From NCBI RefSeq assembly GCF_900465355.1, contig NZ_LS483254.1, positions 124,001 through 188,000 of the forward strand: a DNA stretch of 64,000 nucleotides. The letters run 5' to 3'. The stretch comes from Candidatus Bipolaricaulis anaerobius. Its GTDB lineage: Bacteria > Bipolaricaulota > Bipolaricaulia > Bipolaricaulales > Bipolaricaulaceae. The notes under the pieces were generated by a model that saw only the letters and a program-made list of their open reading frames with translations, was not told the origin of the DNA and did not search any database. Both the position numbers and the translations under genes were made by a program. Positions 60,233 to 64,000 of the stretch are shown here, one piece after another (position 1 is the stretch's first letter; every line of letters begins with the position of its first letter).

Positions 60233-62116
60233 TTAGGGGCCGCTAGCTCCGATCGCGTCCGCGACGTCGGGGAGGTCGAGGGCGGCCAGGAGCCCCTTGA
60301 GGGGCACGCCGTCCCGGCTCCACCCGCGGGCCTCGTAGTAGTCGTCGAGGAGGGCCTGGAGTTCTTCCGCACTCACCCGATCCCCCGCCGATGGCCCGTC
60401 CGGGATGGGGAGCTCCATCACCCGCGGCGGGAGGTGGTCGTCCTTGCGTGAGAACCCCTCCCGGACGTTGAACGCCCGGGCGAGGTTGTACGCCCTCTCC
60501 CCGACCGTGAGGAGCTCCGCCGCCGTCAGTGCGAGGCCCGTCTGGGCCGCGACCATCTCCGGCAGGCCCTCGAGGAAGTAGATGTGGCGTGTGAACTTGC
60601 ACACACCGAGGGTGTCGTACACCGCCATCAGGTCCTCGAGGAGTCGGACCTCGAATCCCTTCCCGCGAAGGGAGTGCCGGTCCGCGGTGAGCTTCCACCA
60701 CGAACCCCCGTACTCCAGCCCGTACACGCCGCCGGTGAGGTGGTCTCCTCCCCGGAAGGAGACGGCGAACGCGAGCGCCACCCCCTTCGACCCGCGGATA
60801 TCGTAGGCGGGGAGCTCCATCCCCTTGATGTGGATCGCGAACGAGGCGCCCTTGCCGAGCCGGTCACAGGCGGCCTTCGTCCCATCGGCGAGGAGCGCCC
60901 CTGTCTTCCCTTCCCGGCGCCCCATCTTTTCCAGCACGGCGAGCATCGCGTCGGCGTCGCCGAACTTGAGGTCGATCCCGTCGAGGTCCACCTTCGAGAG
61001 GAGCCCCCGCTCGACGGCTTCCATCGCCCACGCCACGGTCACCCCGGCCGAGATCGTGTCCAGCCCCAGGACGTCGCAGATCTCGTTCGCCTTGGCCACG
61101 GCCTCGATCGAGGCCACCTCCGGGGCTCCCCCGAGCGAGTAGAGGGTCTCGTACTCCGGCCCGTCCACCTCCGTCCCGGCGTACTTCCCCTCCTTGACCT
61201 GGAACAGCTGCCCGCAGGGCTTGGTGCAGGTTGGGCAGGCGACATTCCGTGCCACGTACTTGGGGGCCCAGTAGTACGGGTCGAGCTCGATCTTCCCGTC
61301 CGCGGCGCGGGCGTAGGCGCTCTTGAAGTACCCCCATTGCCAGTTCTTGGACGGGAACGTGCCGGACTCCCGGTTCATCCAGTCGAGGAACTCCCCGCTC
61401 CCGTAGCTCATGTCCGCCTTCGTCACCGGGTGGTCGCGGATGATCCCCTGCCAGTGGGAGACGATCTCCTTCATCCGGCCGCGGTCGTGGACAGGGACCG
61501 GGCCCGTCCCCTTGACGAGGATCGCCTTCAGCTTCTTCGCCCCGAGCACCGCCCCGCCCCCGCCGCGGCCTGCCTGGCGGCCGTCGCATTCGATCGTGGA
61601 GATGAGGGACAGGTTTTCCCCCGCGGGGCCGATGGCCACCGTGCGGTACCCCTCGCCGAACCGGGTGCGGAGGGCCTTCGCCGTCGCGCGGAGGTCGAGC
61701 CCCCACAGGTCGCTCGCGTCCTCGAACCGCGCCTGGCCGTCCTCGATGATCAGGACGACGGGCGCCTTGCTCGCCCCGGTCAGGAGGAGGGCATCCCACC
61801 CCGCCTTGCGGAGCGCGATCCCCGCCCAGGCCCCGGCGACGGAGCGGGCGAGCGTGCCCGTGAGGGGGGAGCGAAAGGTGAACGTCGTCTTCGACGCGGT
61901 GGAGATCCCATCCCCGGTGAGGAGGCCGGGGACCATCGCCACCACGTTCTTCTCCCCGAGGGGATCGGCGCCCTTGGGGATCCGGGTCCAGGCGAGGTGC
62001 GCCCCCAACCCGAACCCGCCGAGGAACAGGCGGTACGCCTGGTCCGGCAGCGTCTCCACCGCTGTCTTCCTCTGCGAAAGGTCCGCGACCAGCATCTTCC
62101 CCGTCACACCGTTCAT
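60233..62116 (-). CDS. Aldehyde:ferredoxin oxidoreductase (tungsten/molybdopterin enzyme)
   Basis: A 627-residue AOR-family enzyme. The N-terminal domain has FLGGFGLGAHLAW and the AGRGGGGAVLGAKKLKAI pterin-contact loop. The [4Fe-4S] ligands begin at C294, C297 and C301 (CPTCTKPCG), with the fourth in LGVCKF. EVDGPEYETLYSLGG is conserved. It oxidises aldehydes to acids and reduces ferredoxin, which could feed the Mbh hydrogenase. The aldehyde used is not determined. ATG 62116 follows GGGGGGAG; the frame is open to 62392 but the extra residues are not family-like. Confidence 0.93.
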   Translation of the reverse strand: MNGVTGKMLVADLSQRKTAVETLPDQAYRLFLGGFGLGAHLAWTRIPKGADPLGEKNVVAMVPGLLTGDGISTASKTTFTFRSPLTGTLARSVAGAWAGIALRKAGWDALLLTGASKAPVVLIIEDGQARFEDASDLWGLDLRATAKALRTRFGEGYRTVAIGPAGENLSLISTIECDGRQAGRGGGGAVLGAKKLKAILVKGTGPVPVHDRGRMKEIVSHWQGIIRDHPVTKADMSYGSGEFLDWMNRESGTFPSKNWQWGYFKSAYARAADGKIELDPYYWAPKYVARNVACPTCTKPCGQLFQVKEGKYAGTEVDGPEYETLYSLGGAPEVASIEAVAKANEICDVLGLDTISAGVTVAWAMEAVERGLLSKVDLDGIDLKFGDADAMLAVLEKMGRREGKTGALLADGTKAACDRLGKGASFAIHIKGMELPAYDIRGSKGVALAFAVSFRGGDHLTGGVYGLEYGGSWWKLTADRHSLRGKGFEVRLLEDLMAVYDTLGVCKFTRHIYFLEGLPEMVAAQTGLALTAAELLTVGERAYNLARAFNVREGFSRKDDHLPPRVMELPIPDGPSAGDRVSAEELQALLDDYYEARGWSRDGVPLKGLLAALDLPDVADAIGASGP

Positions 62117-62364
62117 GTCTCCCCCCTTCGTGTCTGTGGTCTGGCGCTCGGCTGTGCTCTGCCGGCCACCGTGCCCGCCAGCAAGCGTTCCGCGGCGAAG
62201 CCGCACCAGAGCCGAGTATAGCTCCACCCCTCCGTTCAGGCCCGACCGATATGCGCCGAGGTCAGGGCATGCGGCGGCGTAGAACCCTGGACTGGCTTGC
62301 GCGCGGATTGCTGCAGTGCCTCTAGCCATGGAGGGAAGTTCCCGGTCTCCCGTTACCTTGGGTC

Positions 62365-62389
62365 CCTCTCCCCCCGATGGGGGGAGAGG
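62365..62389. repeat. Perfect 11-bp palindromic hairpin
   Basis: CCTCTCCCCCC (62365-62375) and GGGGGGAGAGG (62379-62389) form a perfect stem with loop GAT. Similar G/C-rich CCTCTCC...GGAGAGG palindromes are known as dispersed repeats in many genomes. A partial further copy (GGAGAGGGGGG) follows at 62395. In the 316-base gap 62117-62432 between AOR and the small ORF, this is the only clear feature. Confidence 0.65.
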
Positions 62390-62432
62390 CACGGAGAGGG
62401 GGGAACGTCCTCCGCGGTGAGAGCGTATGGGG

Positions 62433-62636
62433 TCAGCCTTGGATCAGCCGCTCCAGGTACTCGCGGATCTCCGCCAGGCCGTAGATCGTGCGCCGGGCCT
62501 CCAGGTCATCGAGCCACGCCTCGGCCACCGTCTCGTCGCGGATCACCTCGACGTCGTCCACGTCCAGGGCAGTGAGGAGCCGCCGCGCCTCCGCCTCGAT
62601 CTCGCCGTCGTGGGCCCGCACCATGAACCTGCGCAT
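62433..62636 (-). CDS. Small uncharacterised protein
   Basis: A 67-residue acidic protein, not recognised. Composition is mixed and codon use fits the flanking genes (frequent Glu, Arg, Leu; sequence such as EIEAEARRLLTALDVDDVEVIRDETVAEAWLDDLE in part), predicted mostly helical. The first ATG (62636) touches a GGAG sequence; ATG 62624 gives better spacing and may be the true start. It could be a small regulatory or antitoxin-like protein, but no partner gene is present. Confidence 0.5.
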   Translation of the reverse strand: MRRFMVRAHDGEIEAEARRLLTALDVDDVEVIRDETVAEAWLDDLEARRTIYGLAEIREYLERLIQG

Positions 62637-62746
62637 CTCCGTCTTCTCCCAAGACGAGTGTAGCCGAACTCCGCTGGTGCGATCTAGCTAGGGGAGCCTC
62701 GCGGGATCGGCTCCCGTCCAGGGTACACTCCCCACGAGGAGGCCCT

Positions 62747-64000
62747 GTGGAGAGACTGCTCGTCGGAGCCCTGGTAGCGGCAGTATCGGTGGTGGGCGTG
62801 GGGGAGCCACCGGCTGAGCTCTACACCTACCTCGCCGCTACGGCGGGGGAGGGGACGTGGGAGGTCCGGTCCATCCAACCGGTGGGTACGGGGCGGGTGA
62901 CGGAGATCGGCCTCCGGTCCCAAACCTGGCGCGGGATCCCGTGGGATCACGTGCTGACCGTGTACGAGCCGGGAGAGGTCCTGGTGGAGGACGTTCTCGT
63001 GCTCTTCATCTCCGGGGATCCCGGGCCCGGGGACGTCCTCCTCGGGAGGACGGGGGCGGCCCTCTCCGGCCTCCGGTTCGCCATCCTCAGCGGGGTGCCC
63101 AACCAGCCCCTGTTCGGCCTACGCGAGGACGCCCTCATCGCCCATACGTTCGAGCGGTACCTGGTCGAGGGGGACCCGGACTGGCCCCTTCTCCTCCCAA
63201 TGGTGCGCAGCGCCCACGCGGCGCTGGAGGCCCTGGATGCGCTCGCCCCCGGCCTGTGGGGCACGGAGCTGCGGGGGGTCGTGGTCGCCGGGGCGTCCAA
63301 GCGCGGCTGGACGGCCTACCTCACCGCGGCCACCGCGCCCGCGCGGGTGGTGGGGCTGGCCCCGATCGTGTTCGATTTCCTTAATATCCCGGCCCAGCTT
63401 CAGCACCAGGAGGAGGTGCTCGGTGGCCCGTCGCCGATGCTCGACGCCTACACGTCGCGCGGGCTCACCCGGGCGTTTGCGACCTCGGAGCGTGGGCTGC
63501 GGCTGGCGCAGATCGTGGACCCGTACACGTACCGGCATGCCCTCACGATGCCCAAGCTCATCATCGCGGGGTCGAACGATCCTTACTGGACCGTGGACGC
63601 GACGAGCCTCTACTGGCCAGGCCTCCCCGACCCGAAGCTCCTCCTCGTCGTCCCCAACGCCGGGCATGGGCTCCTCGACGTGTTCCGGGTGGTGAGCTCG
63701 GTCGGAGCGTTCGTGCGGCTCGTGGCGCGGGGGGAGATCATCCCGACGGTCCGGTTCACCTCGGACGGGGCACGGGTTGGGGTGGAGACCGATCGCGAAC
63801 CGGATGAGGCGCGGCTGTGGGTCGCCGCGAGCGCGACCCGGGATTTCCGGTTCGCCCGCTGGGAGGAACGGGAGCTTAGGGGGGAGGGGCGGGCGTGGGA
63901 AACGGTGGTTACCCCTCCCGACGCGGGGTACCTCGCGTTCTTCGCTGAGCTCGTGTTCGCGGTGGACGAGCTCAAGCTCTACGTCTCCTCCCCCCCGCAG
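62747..64000 (+). CDS. PhoPQ-activated pathogenicity-related (PqaA) family protein, 3' end outside window
   Basis: Open from GTG 62747 to the window edge (418 codons, no stop). The ribosome site GAGGAGG lies 6 bases before the start. A signal peptide (LLVGALVAAVSVVGVG) leads into an alpha/beta-hydrolase-like domain with the family's hallmarks: VVVAGASKRGWTAYLTAA around the nucleophile-elbow position, APIVFDFLN, MPKLIIAGSNDPYWTVDA with the acid, and VPNAGHGLL with the histidine. The family (PF10142, PqaA) is secreted or periplasmic; substrate unknown. The nucleophile-position residue is Ser in GASKRG. Confidence 0.85.
   Translation, partial: MERLLVGALVAAVSVVGVGEPPAELYTYLAATAGEGTWEVRSIQPVGTGRVTEIGLRSQTWRGIPWDHVLTVYEPGEVLVEDVLVLFISGDPGPGDVLLGRTGAALSGLRFAILSGVPNQPLFGLREDALIAHTFERYLVEGDPDWPLLLPMVRSAHAALEALDALAPGLWGTELRGVVVAGASKRGWTAYLTAATAPARVVGLAPIVFDFLNIPAQLQHQEEVLGGPSPMLDAYTSRGLTRAFATSERGLRLAQIVDPYTYRHALTMPKLIIAGSNDPYWTVDATSLYWPGLPDPKLLLVVPNAGHGLLDVFRVVSSVGAFVRLVARGEIIPTVRFTSDGARVGVETDREPDEARLWVAASATRDFRFARWEERELRGEGRAWETVVTPPDAGYLAFFAELVFAVDELKLYVSSPPQ

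Overview
The window is a GC-rich, densely coded bacterial chromosome segment. Bacterial hallmarks (dnaA with a DnaA-box cluster, a DUF721/DciA gene, uvrC, ruvA/ruvX, thrS, ddl, alr, IS3 elements) sit beside genes usually met in anaerobic archaea and thermophiles: a 14-gene Mbh-type H2-evolving [NiFe]-hydrogenase operon, a tungsten-type aldehyde:ferredoxin oxidoreductase, a bifunctional fructose-1,6-bisphosphate aldolase/phosphatase, a TrpB2-type tryptophan synthase beta chain and an M42 peptidase. This points to an anaerobic, H2-producing, fermentative bacterium of a deep-branching lineage. Candidatus Bipolaricaulota/Acetothermia is my best guess, from gene content alone.

Layout. 1-2110: end of exonuclease III, an ACT protein, a Mut7-C protein and a GNAT enzyme. 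2136-9490: an accessory island. A degenerate IS3 element and an intact IS3 element (perfect 4-bp target duplication GCTG) bracket a tight three-gene cluster: a winged-helix-like protein, a MORC/Hsp90-like GHKL ATPase, and a large protein with RNAP-alpha-CTD-like, sigma-region-4-like and winged-helix-like segments. I cannot assign this cluster to a named system and it is the best candidate for something new. 9626-20381: tlyA, aminotransferase, ddl, hydrogenase maturation protease, Crp/Fnr regulator, DUF502, a DMT transporter, trpB2 behind a structured leader with a short aromatic-rich ORF, M42 peptidase and uvrC. 20627-20857: a relic of a type III CRISPR-Cas locus, the 5' end of a cas10-like gene joined directly to one CRISPR-type repeat. 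20949-30614: Zn/Mn ABC transporter, Na/Pi transporter, SagB-type oxidase, ruvX-ruvA-yigZ cluster, acyl-CoA synthetase and cdd. 30622-36055: envelope and secreted proteins.

36065-48486 is the hydrogen module. hypF, hypA and hypB lie beside the mbhA-N operon, and the maturation protease lies at 13.4 kb. The membrane genes mbhA-H (Mrp antiporter-like) and mbhI precede the hydrogenase core mbhJ-N, with overlapping or nearly abutting genes throughout. The complex would couple ferredoxin oxidation to H2 release and ion pumping, and AOR is a plausible ferredoxin reducer.

48410-50890 is a second anomaly. The 3' end of mbhN is repeated (56 identical bases) on the far side of a 622-codon Ig-like-domain gene. 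50983-53692: AbrB-regulated ABC-2 exporter with a near-consensus promoter. 54072-54376: tRNA-Val, tRNA-Asp, tRNA-Phe. 54426-57090: dnaA, probable oriC, dciA-like gene and an hslV with a predicted Ser nucleophile and no adjacent hslU. 57165-64000: thrS, FBP aldolase/phosphatase, AOR and the start of a PhoPQ-activated pathogenicity-related (PqaA) family protein that runs off the end.
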